A stretch of 64,000 nt of DNA from Gracilaria gracilis (lineage: Eukaryota; Rhodophyta; Florideophyceae; Gracilariales; Gracilariaceae), in assembly GCA_030374805.1 (NCBI GenBank), contig JARGSG010000106.1, positions 62,001 through 126,000 of the forward strand, written 5' to 3'. The position numbers and the translations under genes were made by a program. How positions within the stretch are numbered: position 1 is the stretch's first letter; every line of letters begins with the position of its first letter. The notes beneath the pieces were generated by a model that was given only the letters and a program-made list of their open reading frames with translations, made no database searches and was not told the DNA's origin. Of the stretch, positions 18,937 to 28,454 are shown one piece after another.

Positions 18937-20746
18937 GAGTGGGAATGAAGATGTTGGTGAACAGACGTCCGACGCTGACATACAGCCTCCTCCTCCCATT
19001 TCCTGGTTGGACAATAGAATGGCATTCCAACGTTGTGAATTGGAGATGGAGAAATACTTTCGAATGTATAATTGCGGGTTCGAGGATATGGTGGAAACGG
19101 ACGAGACTATGCGAAACAACGGAGTCTCTCCATTGGGGAAAGTTCTACTGGTTTTTATGGACCCACCATACAACATAAGGGCCGATAAGAACCGGGAGAA
19201 CAGTTGGTACGATATGCTGAGCGCTGAGCATATGAAGATGGCGGCAAAGCTTATATCAAGGCTGCTACGTCCGGGGGGTCATTTCGTTATCTTCTGTGCA
19301 TTGGAACAGGTAAACCAGTGGACAAGGGTGCTTTCCCTTATGGGAGCAAAGGACGAGCAAGGGGTTCCGAGGCGATCATTTGTTGTGGACCAGGTCCCAA
19401 TTAATTTTATATGGTCGCAAGGCAACCCCATGCGAAACCCGGGACGCAGGTCCTGCTCCTTGTTCCATGCCATGGAGTATGCGATACATGGTGTTCGAAG
19501 TGGCCTAGCTTATGCACAGCAGCATGCGATGGTGAACTATGAGGACCTCAACTACGTGCAGTCGAGGTATTTAGGGTACCACAGTGTTATTGACCAGGTA
19601 CCGCCCATGCCCAATGGGGAGACTCTTCAATGGAAAATAAAGAAGGAGGGTTGGGGCTACATGTTGCAAAAGGTGAGGTCGGAACAAAAACCTCGCGCGT
19701 TGTTGAAGGAGCTGATCAGCAGATTTTCGCGGCCAGGTGATACAGTGGTGGACTTGTTCGCGGGAACTTTTTCGACTGCCATGGCATGCATGGAGTCACA
19801 ACTTCATCAGAAGTTTATTGGTTGTGAGCTGGACCATGACTGTTTTGCGCATGCTAGGCACGCGGACATTTTTCAGTTTGCGATGTGCATGCGCGATAAT
19901 GAGACGGACATTCAAATTACGCAGGAGGTCCAAAACTCTGTGAATCGCGTGATGGACTTATTTCCCAAGTGGAACGCTCGTCCTTCACGATCATGGAAGG
20001 CTCCATCCGGCTTCCCACAGTATCAGAAGTTCTCACCGTATATTGTAGACTTCCTGGCATCGATGTGGGAGGAGGAGGGCATGGCCATGATCGGCAGGTG
20101 CAAAGCGCTGCATGAGTGGCCAAAAACGTTGCAAGGGAAGATGGGTCTCCTGGATTGGAACGCGATGTTCGCACTGGAGGCCACTATGTGTGGTTGTCGC
20201 ATTGGGAATTCGTCGATTCGTCACCATGACGCAGGAGTCGGAGTGTTTATCACGCGCCGTTTCATGAAGAACGAAGAGATATGTTTCTTTAACGGAACTC
20301 TAGTGTACGATGACTTAACGAAGAGGAAGGAGGTACACAAGAAGTATGGGGAAGGGTTGTTGGGAACCACGGCCGCACGTTTTCGAACTTAGGCGGTGGA
20401 GGTTAGTCTGCGAGGCGAAGTATTCCGGAAACTCCCGGAAAGGAGACGAGAAGTACCTACAATCCCTGTATGGATTGTCCCCGCTCCATTTTCGTTGGGT
20501 GAAACAATTAACGACCCAAAATATATGGAAGGGGATGAAGATAGGGATGCAGTTGAAGATGGCTTGAATCAGCGACGGACTGCCAATGTGGCGGTGAGTC
20601 GAACTCCAGAAACTGGGCGAACTCCACTTCAATTCAGGGAATACCGAATGCTTGCCGTCCGGGCACTTCGGGCTGTAGAAGTGGGAGAAGAGTTGTTTGC
20701 CGATTATGGAATGGAGTACACATGGGCACGTCTTCGAATCCTATAG
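18851..20746 (+). CDS. beta-class DNA amino-methyltransferase fused to SET domain, one in-frame TAG
   Basis: The first 430 codons hold a DNA N6-adenine/N4-cytosine methyltransferase in the beta-class order. Catalytic motif IV, DPPY (in VFMDPPYNIRADKNRENSWY), comes before the S-adenosylmethionine motifs (RPGDTVVDLFAGTFSTAMAC, then FIGCELD). A SET domain follows: AGVGVFITRRFMKNEEICFF, GTLVYDD, INDPKY and the closing VRALRAVEVGEELFADYG, which match the SET N-terminus, substrate loop and G-E-E-L-x-x-D-Y-G end. The open frame is interrupted once by a TAG at 20,390-20,392 inside the SET domain; the frame on either side is the same. SET enzymes methylate protein lysines, commonly histones. The fusion suggests a protein able to mark both DNA and chromatin in the nucleus. 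It may function if the TAG is tolerated, otherwise it is a recent pseudogene. Confidence 0.75.
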
Positions 20747-21246
20747 TAGTCGACTAGAGCTCAATTGATTTATGAATTATAGAACCGAAAGATGTACCGT
20801 AGTATGTGTGAAATCGAATTGTGTACATTTTATTACGCTTTCTCTTTAACTCACGTGTTCCACAGGGGAGGACGAGAACTCCCCCAAGTGAGTGGATGTC
20901 GTCACTTTTATCATCCAGTGACGTGAAAAAAATGGGGATAGGATTCGGGGGAGTGGGTTGACGTTCAAGTACATAGAATAGAAGATACGGAGTACATGTG
21001 ATATCATGTGAAAGTGTAACAGTTTTTGGCATTGAGGTTTCGTACAGGAAGGGATATTTACGTGCCAATTTTCAAAAAGTGATTCCGAAAAGTACTAAAA
21101 CGGTGCGATATTTCTACCACACGTCGAGTGGAGGTGTGAGTTTCACGGGGGACCTGCGATCACGTCGAGCGGCGAACACGTCTTGCGGCGAGCGGCGACA
21201 ACATCTAGAGCGCACCGCCGGGCGCATCGTCGTCTTCCGATTACAT
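20747..21246. other. intergenic, nothing recognised
   Basis: AT-leaning start then GC-rich end before the basic repeat protein. The open plus frame from 20,998 runs into the next gene but starts in non-coding-looking sequence. Confidence 0.4.
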
Positions 21247-22188
21247 ATGGGGAAACGTAAAACAAGAAGTGCGAATGCGAATGCCAATGCAGAGGATGTA
21301 AGCGGGCGCGCGTCAAAAGGGCGAACGCGTGCAGAGGTGGTAGGTCCCGGTCACGAGGATGGCTTGGGTAGTACTACGCGTGCGCCTCGAAGCGGCGATG
21401 TGGAAGATGGCGAGGGCGGTATTGGACGTAGTTCGCGCGCTCCGCAATGCGGATTAAGTAGGAAAGGTAGGAAGAACACGGGGAGACGTGATCGAGGCCG
21501 ACCTTTGGAGCGAACCGAGCGAACCAAGCGAACCGAGTGCACGGAGCAAACGGAGCGAACCGAGCGAACGGTAAGTGCTTTGGTAGCAAAAGCTACTCCG
21601 CTTCCACATGAGATGGGAAATGGAGGAGGGGAAAGCAAGAAAGGGATGGGAGGAAGGCAGGGGGATGATGCGCGGGGCGGTAGGGATAGAGGTGGGCGGC
21701 AAAGGGGCGATGACTCCACGCAGGTTGTAAAAGAAGGCGAATGTGGAGATGTCATAGAGAAGGGGAGGGAGTGTCGCAGTGGGGGGGAGGGAAGGGCGAT
21801 AGAAAGAAGTACTAGTGGGATAGATAGCCGTGGTATTCGAGGGAAGGAAGGAGAGAGAGTGTCTGGGGTTGGCGTTTGGGAGGGAAGGGGTCGCGAAAGA
21901 GAAGTAGGAGGAGGCGTTCAGGAGGCGAGGAACGAGGGCATGGAGGTTGTGGTTGATGTTAGGAGGAATCGAATGGTGGGCAGAGAAAGAACTGGTGGAC
22001 CACGACATACTGCGATGCGAGAGGAAGAGGAAGTGGCGGCAAAAATAACACGGAGACTAGGTGCAGTTCTTGATTGTTACATAGCGGCCTGTCGACTGGA
22101 GGATGCGAGTTTCGGGCGGTTGGTTGCACACCGGGCGGAACGCAGGGAAGGGACAGGGGTTGATGTTAGGAAAGAGGCGGGCTACTAA
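21247..22188 (+). CDS. basic Arg/Gly-rich cargo protein with 9-bp repeats
   Basis: From the ATG at 21,247 (MGKRKTRSANANANAEDVSG) about 313 codons are open. The product is very rich in Arg, Gly and Glu with a seven-fold E-R-T type tripeptide repeat (21,508-21,570). Near the C-terminus a more ordered helical segment appears (EEEEVAAKITRRLGAVLDCYIAACRLEDA). No family recognised. Immediately after the repeat the DNA reads GTAAGT, a consensus 5' splice site, so part of the downstream frame could be an intron. The protein may be a chromatin- or nucleic-acid-binding factor, but that is only composition. Confidence 0.4.
   Translation: MGKRKTRSANANANAEDVSGRASKGRTRAEVVGPGHEDGLGSTTRAPRSGDVEDGEGGIGRSSRAPQCGLSRKGRKNTGRRDRGRPLERTERTKRTECTEQTERTERTVSALVAKATPLPHEMGNGGGESKKGMGGRQGDDARGGRDRGGRQRGDDSTQVVKEGECGDVIEKGRECRSGGEGRAIERSTSGIDSRGIRGKEGERVSGVGVWEGRGREREVGGGVQEARNEGMEVVVDVRRNRMVGRERTGGPRHTAMREEEEVAAKITRRLGAVLDCYIAACRLEDASFGRLVAHRAERREGTGVDVRKEAGY
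21508..21570 (+). repeat. seven 9-bp tandem repeats
   Basis: Unit GAGCGAAC(C/G), with variants AAGCGAACC, GAGTGCACG and GAGCAAACG. The array ends exactly before GTAAGT. Confidence 0.85.
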
Positions 22189-22316
22189 GGGTAGAGTGAG
22201 GTGCAGTGAGGAGGGAAGGGGTGGAGGTATGTGTGGGATGGGGAAGAGATTTTTCTTCTTTCTCATGTCATGCGTATCTTCACTCCTTCCAATTGAAACG
22301 AAGCGGGTTGAAATTT

Positions 22317-25171
22317 TTATGAAACTGAAGCCAACAGGGAATAGAGGCTACGTGTTGGATGGGAAATAAGGCTTGGCGGTGGGGTCTCGATAGAACCGAT
22401 TGAGATAGGATCGTTGAAAGCGCCAGTGTAGACGAGAAGTGAAGGGCGGAGCGGGGTAGTTCTGGCGGAGAACATGAACGGAGCCGAGGATGGAGGAAGC
22501 GGGGATGGGTCTACAACAAGGGGAAGAGTTATCGGAAGTGGAGTGGGTAGAGATGGGAACTGGGTGGATGGTGTGGTTATGTTCGTCATCTGTTGCCCAT
22601 CGTGGGCAAACGCAGTTGAGGGTGAGATCGACGTCGTCGCTGGGTGGGACGAGTTCCATGAACTGGACGAAGTCGAACTCCTTGGGAGAAGAATTTCAAG
22701 AAGGAAGGGCGAAACGAAGAAGGGAGATGACTTTGCAGACCCAGACGATGGATCTGGAGGGGGGGAGGGGGAGCCAGTGACGAGAACGTGGGAGAACTTT
22801 GGGGACTTGGATGGACCGAAGGAGGGGGTGGCAAAAATTCGTTGAATGATGGGGACAGGAGGATCCTGGAGGGTGGGCTCGTTTCGTTCTGTGATGTAGT
22901 TGTCGAGTGTGGGGATGTAACCGCCGACAACGTAAGCGGAGTTGACTATGGTGAGTCGAGCCTGACGGAGGGCGAGGGAGTTGTCAGTGAGTTGTAGGAC
23001 TTCGAGAGAGAGGATGACGAAGGTTGGGAGGGCGTCTTCTCCAAATTGTGCAAGAATGGATAGGATATCAGGGGGGAAGAGGTCTTGAAGTGATTTGTGA
23101 GGGAGGTGAGAATTGGAGCGAATGAATTTGTGGGCAGTGATTAGGTCAGCGAAGGAGATGCGTTTGCCATCACGGACGAAACCGGGTTCTCGGGATTGGA
23201 GGGGGGAAGAGAGGCCAGGGGAGGAGGAGGTGATGGAAGTATTTGTGGAGACGGGATTCCAGTCCTTGATGGCGTTCGAGCGGTGGATGGCACGAATGGT
23301 TTCTTGATGTGCGGTGGACCTCCGCTTTGAGGTTTTGGAGTAGTGGGACTTGCAGAGGGTGTGGGCGTGCTCGAATATGCCGGCATCATTGAAGTGGAGA
23401 CCTCCGAAGCGGCGAATGTCTTCGACAATGTGATCGAGGAGGTGAAACTTGAAGGTTCTGAGGCTGGAAGTGTGGTGGGGGCCGAGGACAAGCACGGCTG
23501 TGCGCTTGAAGGAGCGGATTTGGTTGTGGAGGTCGGTGAGGCGGGCGTCGGTTTATTCGGTGAAGGTGTTGTATCGCATGGAGGCAAGGAGGAGGTCTGA
23601 GTACTTTGAGAAGACGGACGTGATGGGAGCTGAATCGACTTCGTCACAGCATCGGTCGAAAAAGGCGCCGAGGAAGGGGAACACCATGTCGAGTGCGCGG
23701 TAGTCTTTTGCTTCGAGCATACCACGCAAGCCGTTGGTAGTGAAGAAACCGTTGAGAGTTTGACCGTTGTCGGAAGTGGAGAAGTCGATGTGGAGTCCGT
23801 TTGCGCGGGAGTGCTTTTCGATGGCGGAGAGGATGGTGTTTGAATGTTTGAAGATGGAAGTGCGGACGTAGTTGAAGGGGCGACGAGACTTGGAGGAACG
23901 GGGGCTGGTGATGAGTGCTTCTGAGCGGAGTCTCTCGATGGCGGCGAGCGTGATGTTCTTGAAGACGCCGAGGAGGAAGTTGTGCAGTGGTTCGAAGGTG
24001 AAGATGTTGTAAGGGGAGAGGAGTAGGGTGATGTTGAGAAGAGGGTATGATTCGAAGAGGGAGGTGTTCTTTGCAAGGGAGAGGGAGTGGAGGGCTTCAA
24101 GAGCTTTTTCCTTTGTGTTGTGGGAGATTCTGGGCTTACGAGCAAGGAGAGCGTCTTGTGATTGTTGGAGGAGAGTGGAGTGTGATTTGCGTGCGGCGAG
24201 GGTCTGGTGCTGAGTTCGGGGGGAAGGGGATTGAATATGTAGGGGTAGGTCTGTGCGGGAGACCGTGCATCTATGACAAGGGTGCTGGGGACGGGTTCCG
24301 TGGAAATGGAGAGGATGTCTTTTGCGTCGGGGATGTCGGCGCAGTAGCTGTCGATGATTGGGTGACAGTGGCGGAGAACGCCATGGGCGTCACGGAAGAG
24401 GAAGCCGTTGAGACTGGATGAGAGGAGGGGGCCGAGGAGGTTGGAGATGGCGAGCTGAATGAGTTCCATTTTGTTGTGGCGGGGGACGTGAGAGGAGGTT
24501 TGAGGGATGGAGTCGTGGTATTGGGAGGGGTTGGTTGGGAGAAAGGAGGTTGGCAAGTATCCGAGAGAGGTGAGGTGTTTGGTGATGCACTTGCGACGGA
24601 AGGCATCAGAGAAGTTGAGAAGGGTGATGTGAACGGGGTAGGAGGTGATGGAAGAGGATTTGAGGGAGGTGGAGGACTTGTCGGAATAGATTTGGACCAA
24701 GCCGATGAAGGAGTCGATACCGATGGAGTCGGGGGTATGCCAGATGCAGAAGTCGTTGGAAGAGTGAATGAGTGCGGCTTTGAGGGCGGGGACTGCTTCT
24801 TTTCCGAGGGTGGAGGCCATTGGGTGGGCGAAAGCGGGAGAGGCAGAAGGTGTCGTGTGGGAGACGGGGTGGAAGAAGGTGTTGTGGAAGTGTTCGAGGG
24901 CGAGTTGCTGTTTGAGAACCTGGATGGGGTCCTTTCGGAAGATGGTGGTGGAGAAGAGCTGCTGTGGGTCGGAGAGGGTGGTGGGAGCGAAGCCGATGTA
25001 TCTGACTCGGTGTTGGAAGAGGTCTGCTTGAAGTTTGAGACACTGGGTGGCGGAGGAGACGGCGTTGTGGAAGGTGGATTTGGAGAAGGCGGGGTCGTGG
25101 AGGAGGGAGATGAGTTCGTCAGCCTTTCGGAGGCCGAGGGAGGAAGCGATGGAAGAGATGTAGAGGACCAT
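22317..25171 (-). pseudogene. Plavaka-type (CACTA/KDZ-like) transposase of the 15-kb element
   Basis: Minus strand, ATG at 25,171 (the true N-terminus may lie a little further upstream). The first about 300 codons include DSFIGLVQIYSDKSSTSLKS, the family's first catalytic Asp block, SYPVHITLLNFSDAFRRK, and the DAHGVLRHCHPIIDSYCADI block that in Plavaka proteins precedes a C-x-x-C pair. Near 24,275 the frame must change: CHRC and the region FTFEPLHNFLLGVFKNI lie in the other frame, which then stays open to 22,317 apart from a TAA at 23,553-23,555. It contains FKFHLLDHIVEDIRRFGG, typical of the conserved C-terminal part. The tail beyond about 22,950 is Pro/Ser-rich. With one frameshift and one stop it is close to intact. 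Alternative family names in the same group (Kyakuja-Dileera-Zisupton, En/Spm) are possible. Confidence 0.7.
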
Positions 25172-25577
25172 GCGTTCGAGGTGGGTGTTGTTGTGGAGGG
25201 GGAAGGAAGAGGGGGAGGGAGGGGAAGGAGGGGAGGGGGAAGATGGAGCAGACTGGGGTCATGGTGATGTGGTAGGCGTCCTGGATTGTGGAGGGAGAGG
25301 GAGAGTTGCTGGTGGTGGTAGGAGTCGTCGTCCGCGATGGGGGACGTTGTGGGAAGGGCGGTTTGTGGGAGGGGGATGTGTATAGAGGTGGGGGGGTAGA
25401 CTTGTGACGCTTGATGCGTTTGAGGGGAAGTGGGGAGGGCCTCCGCCTGGAAAGAGAAACCGCTTGTTTGGGTTGAGGCGATTGGGGCATCTCCTCTGGT
25501 GTCTTTAGATGGCGGGGATGGTGCGGGCGAAGAAGGAGCAGCCTTCAAAGCAGCAGTTGGGCATGGAGAGGAAGGTT

Positions 25578-26115
25578 GGGGGGGGGGGGGGGGTGTGGAG
25601 AGGATTGGGGGTACGTAGCGGGGAGCGTAATATGGCGCACGGACGGTGGGACAGAGTGATGGGGATTATTGCACCTGATTCGAAGGCGTTTCATATATTT
25701 AGTATACGAATGCCTGATGTGAAAGGTGTTGACTAGTGAACCGATCTCCACAAACTGAAAAGGTATTCGATCTATTTGCATACTCCTATTCCTATTCGAT
25801 AAACAGCTATTTAAGTTTCTATCTAAGTGCCTATCTCGCTATTCGCCCCCGTATACATGAACGTAGGTGACACTAACACACTTACATTGTGCTGAGAAAT
25901 TACCATAAACGAAAGAAGTATGCTAGTTTCCCTTCCATCCAAACTAGCAAAGATGGAAACCATTTGGAATAATTCTTTCGAAAAAAACTAGCACAAGTGG
26001 AAAGGTGGAAATATTTTCGGAACTTAGCACTTCCAAATTTGGATAAATTCACCTGTTTTTCGTTCGTTTCAATTCGGTCATTTTTGACCGCCAACTAGCA
26101 TTCCGATAACACCGA
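25578..26115 (-). repeat. right terminus of the 15-kb element
   Basis: 538 bp from a 16-base G-run (25,578-25,593) to the terminal word. Highly similar to 5,923-6,453 in inverted orientation. Subterminal GCTAGTT-type words occur near 25,925, 25,945, 25,990 and 26,095 on either strand. It lies upstream of the transposase gene and so probably also contains its promoter. Confidence 0.8.
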
Positions 26116-26875
26116 TGCAGCGATTCGGTTTCTAGGCTGCGTCGGCTGCTTGGACTTGGAAAAACTGTCCACAGGCCCTACAGGGTCTGATGACGGGCAA
26201 AGACGGGGTTTCAATATTGCGCATGGAAGCCATATGTGACTTAGACCTCTGGGTGTGGTCGTTTCAGTTTGGTTTGGCGGGCGTTTTTAATGATCTTAAC
26301 ACAATGGAGGTAGTGCGCATTTCTCAAACGTCTTGAGTGGACAATTCCTGCCGGTGTGCCCTTCTTATATAATTGACGAGAAGGTTTTCAGTTGGTTCTA
26401 TTATTTGACGAACGGTATATACCCAGATTGGACGGTGTCTATCAAAACAATTTGGGAGGGAGACACTGCGAAGAACAAGGTATTTCAGAGTCTACAAGAA
26501 GGAGCGCGGAAGTCCGTAGAGCGCTTATTTGGAGTATTGTTTCGGCGATTCAAATACCTATTCTACGCTTCTGAGCTTTGGACAATCGGCAAAATGCGGG
26601 CAATTGTAAAGAAGTGTGTGATTCTACATAACATGACGGTGGAGGTGAGGCGAGGAATGTACAATAGCAACGGGGCTGGCGGTAGAAGGGCGATGTTTCC
26701 AGAAAAAGACGACGAGACAGATATGGTATTGGAGCCAGTCCGAGATGAATCGGTCCAAGGTTTTCTGGAATGTTATGCAAAAATTGCGGATGACATCAAA
26801 GTAAAAGCGCTCCACAGGAAATTAAAGGAAGCCTTGGTGCAACATATATGGGAGATGCATAGAAATCAGACCTGA
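26116..26875 (+). pseudogene. PIF/Harbinger transposase, C-terminal part
   Basis: Resumes the gene cut at 11,118. In successive frames one reads FLGCVGCLDLEKL (first catalytic Asp region), MEAICDLDLWVWSFQFGLAG followed by VFNDLN (second), and from 26,333 DEKVFSWFYYLTNGIYPDW, ARKSVERLFGVLFRRFKYLF (E in the family's R-x-x-V-E-R-x-F-G motif) and CVILHNM. There are two frame changes between 26,140 and 26,340. The open 180-codon segment at 26,333-26,875 is intact. Together with the N-terminal part this identifies a PIF/Harbinger DDE transposase split by a 15-kb insertion. Confidence 0.85.
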
Positions 26876-26997
26876 GCGGAACAATCTTCGTCTTATACTA
26901 TTATTATCTCCGAAGTAAACGTAACACCGTTTCGAATACAACCGCAGCAAAGCTGCAGAATCTTAATTTGTTTTCCCATGACCAATGTCTGCCGCAC

Positions 26998-27759
26998 CTA
27001 CTCTATGAACAAAGTTGTTTGCTTCTGTAGTATCTGGCGCAGATGAAAGCACATCAGAAGTTTTAATAAATGACCGTTCATAGCATGTGTAGCATCAAGA
27101 GAAAAAGAACAGGCTGGTGGATATTGTTGAACGACAGAAGCAGTAGAGCCATTTACTGAAATACTAAGCTCCAGTCGGAGCAATGCCTCTCTTTTTGTCA
27201 ATTCTAAAAAGCGACTAAGCACTGCTGGGTCCGTGCCAGGACTTGAAAACGACTTAAACATAGACTGTTTCTGTTCTATCTCCAAATATTGCTCCGATAG
27301 TTTGTTCCCTTTGTGTACCGCTTCTGCCAATTTATCAATACCATCCGCCCCGCGATGCAGTGCAGCAACCTGCCTGGTAATTTCTAGAGCACGTTTATTA
27401 CCAATAGGGCGCTGCCGTCTCCGAGGCGATGACTCACTCCTGTTTGTTGGTCCAGGCGCACTATTTGCTTCCAAAGTCGGCGAGTTATCAGTTGGTGCTA
27501 CAACATCCTGTCCCAAAGAGGTACGCGTAGTGGATGCCGCACAATTTGAAGATGAGGTTTTTCGCATAACTTTTGACGTCTGTCGGGATGCAATGAGCAT
27601 ATCCCAACCATCTGTGCCAGGCAGAAATTCCACGGCTTGAAGATATGCAAAAGAGCTACCAGCAGAGAGTGTTTGGTCGTTTAAGTAACTGTACATATTA
27701 CCAATGGTGGCGTCTCCATTGTACACTGGCAATGCGGCTCTTTTGATGCGGACTTTCAA
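26998..27759 (-). CDS. Harbinger second protein (NAM-associated/Myb-like)
   Basis: 253 codons on the minus strand, convergent with the Harbinger transposase. A variable, Ser/Thr-rich middle is followed by RPIGNKRALEITRQVAALHR, a helical stretch with EQYLEIEQKQSMFKSF, and FLELTKREALLRLELS. The block R-P-x-G-x-K-x-A and the K-R-E-A-L-L-R-L end are typical of the NAM-associated C-terminal region found in the DNA-binding partner protein of PIF/Harbinger elements. The N-terminal Myb/trihelix region is short or missing (VEFLPGTDGWDML near codon 50 may be its end), so the 5' part may be lost. Confidence 0.6.
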   Translation of the reverse strand: MKVRIKRAALPVYNGDATIGNMYSYLNDQTLSAGSSFAYLQAVEFLPGTDGWDMLIASRQTSKVMRKTSSSNCAASTTRTSLGQDVVAPTDNSPTLEANSAPGPTNRSESSPRRRQRPIGNKRALEITRQVAALHRGADGIDKLAEAVHKGNKLSEQYLEIEQKQSMFKSFSSPGTDPAVLSRFLELTKREALLRLELSISVNGSTASVVQQYPPACSFSLDATHAMNGHLLKLLMCFHLRQILQKQTTLFIE

Positions 27760-28296
27760 AAGGCATCTTGTTGGTTACTTGGCCTTGATTGCAAAGAGAA
27801 CTGCCTTATACTTTACGAAACAAGTTCTTGCTTTTTTGTACCTTTGAATAATTGCATCACAGGCTTGTTTGAAGAAAATGACTGTTGATAATTTGACAAA
27901 ATTTTTCTACGTAAAATGTGTTAAAAGCTCAAGTACCTGCGTTTCAAAGAAGTTTGTCGTTTTTCTTCTTCCGGACTTTGGGTCTTTCAAAGCCGCAATG
28001 AACGCACGACAGGCAGAGACAGTTTTGGGCGCTGATCATCCTTTCCCGACGTCCATGTTTGCTGTTAAGGCCAAGATTTACATATATGCCTTTGAGGTTG
28101 ATGGATATAGTTGGATTGAAAACTGTGGCATAGTGTTCTTACGTGACCTCTGCTCCATGTTGGCGCCAGGCAGGTATGTATTGGTTTGTGGTTTGGCCCC
28201 AAAACCACGACGGTGGCTACTTTTTTGTTCGGTTTTGGATTGGAATAAAGCAAATCTTGGTCTAAATATATCGTTTTTGGACTGAAATTTGCTCCT
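27760..28296. other. 3' flank of the Harbinger element, no gene supported
   Basis: An open plus-strand frame (27,869-28,285) has no recognisable domain. The missing N-terminal part of the NAM/Myb-like gene should lie here on the minus strand, but I could not follow it. The Harbinger terminal repeat was not identified. Confidence 0.35.
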
Positions 28297-28301
28297 CGAA
28301 G

Positions 28302-28439
28302 TGTGGAGAAGAACCTCTGGCCGGAGCCGTTTACTTCGTGAGCTCGCTCATCTGGTGCTTATCTAGTGGAGTGTCTACTGTAATGCTGATTGGCGAAGAG
28401 AAAAATGTGGATCAGCAATAGATGAGTTGCTGATTGACA
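28302..28439 (-). repeat. Copia 3' LTR
   Basis: On the minus strand begins TGTCAATCAGCA and ends TTCTCCACA, giving TG...CA ends. It matches the 5' LTR with one base indel, except for 46 extra bases enclosed between two CAATCAGCA words, absent from the 5' LTR. The polypurine tract would lie at 28,440-28,452 and is poor (CACCACCGGGGAC). Confidence 0.85.
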
Positions 28440-28454
28440 GTCCCCGGTGGTGAT

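Larger units (their letters stand above)
11115..26115 (-). mobile_element. approx. 15-kb Plavaka/CACTA-like transposon with epigenetic cargo
   Basis: Both ends carry the same inverted terminal word, TCGGTGTT(C/A)TCGGAATGCTAGTT, at 11,115 (plus) and 26,115 (minus), and the element exactly interrupts a Harbinger transposase gene. Exact edges are uncertain by about 3 bp, and a clear target duplication is not visible: at most CG flanks each side if the ends are GTGTT/AACAC. Contents in order: coiled-coil gene (minus), ketopantoate-reductase-like gene (plus), ParB/2OG-oxygenase gene chain (minus), DNA methyltransferase-SET gene (plus), basic repeat protein (plus), Plavaka-type transposase (minus). 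Several genes contain frame breaks, so this copy is probably not autonomous now. Family assignment rests on the transposase motifs. Confidence 0.8.

Noticed and set aside
24476..25267. 263-codon Gly/Glu/Val-rich plus-strand frame
   Set aside because: Antisense shadow of the Plavaka-type transposase.
24271..25548. 425-codon minus-strand frame, Pro/Ser/Thr-rich
   Set aside because: Overlaps the transposase in another frame and shows no motif; the transposase frame carries the conserved blocks.
11115..26115. Interpretation of the 15-kb block as a Maverick/Polinton or a virus insertion
   Set aside because: No polymerase B, integrase, packaging ATPase or capsid gene found; the transposase is Plavaka/CACTA-like.
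27869..28285. 138-codon plus-strand frame after the Harbinger
   Set aside because: No domain, and it lies where the minus-strand partner gene should extend.
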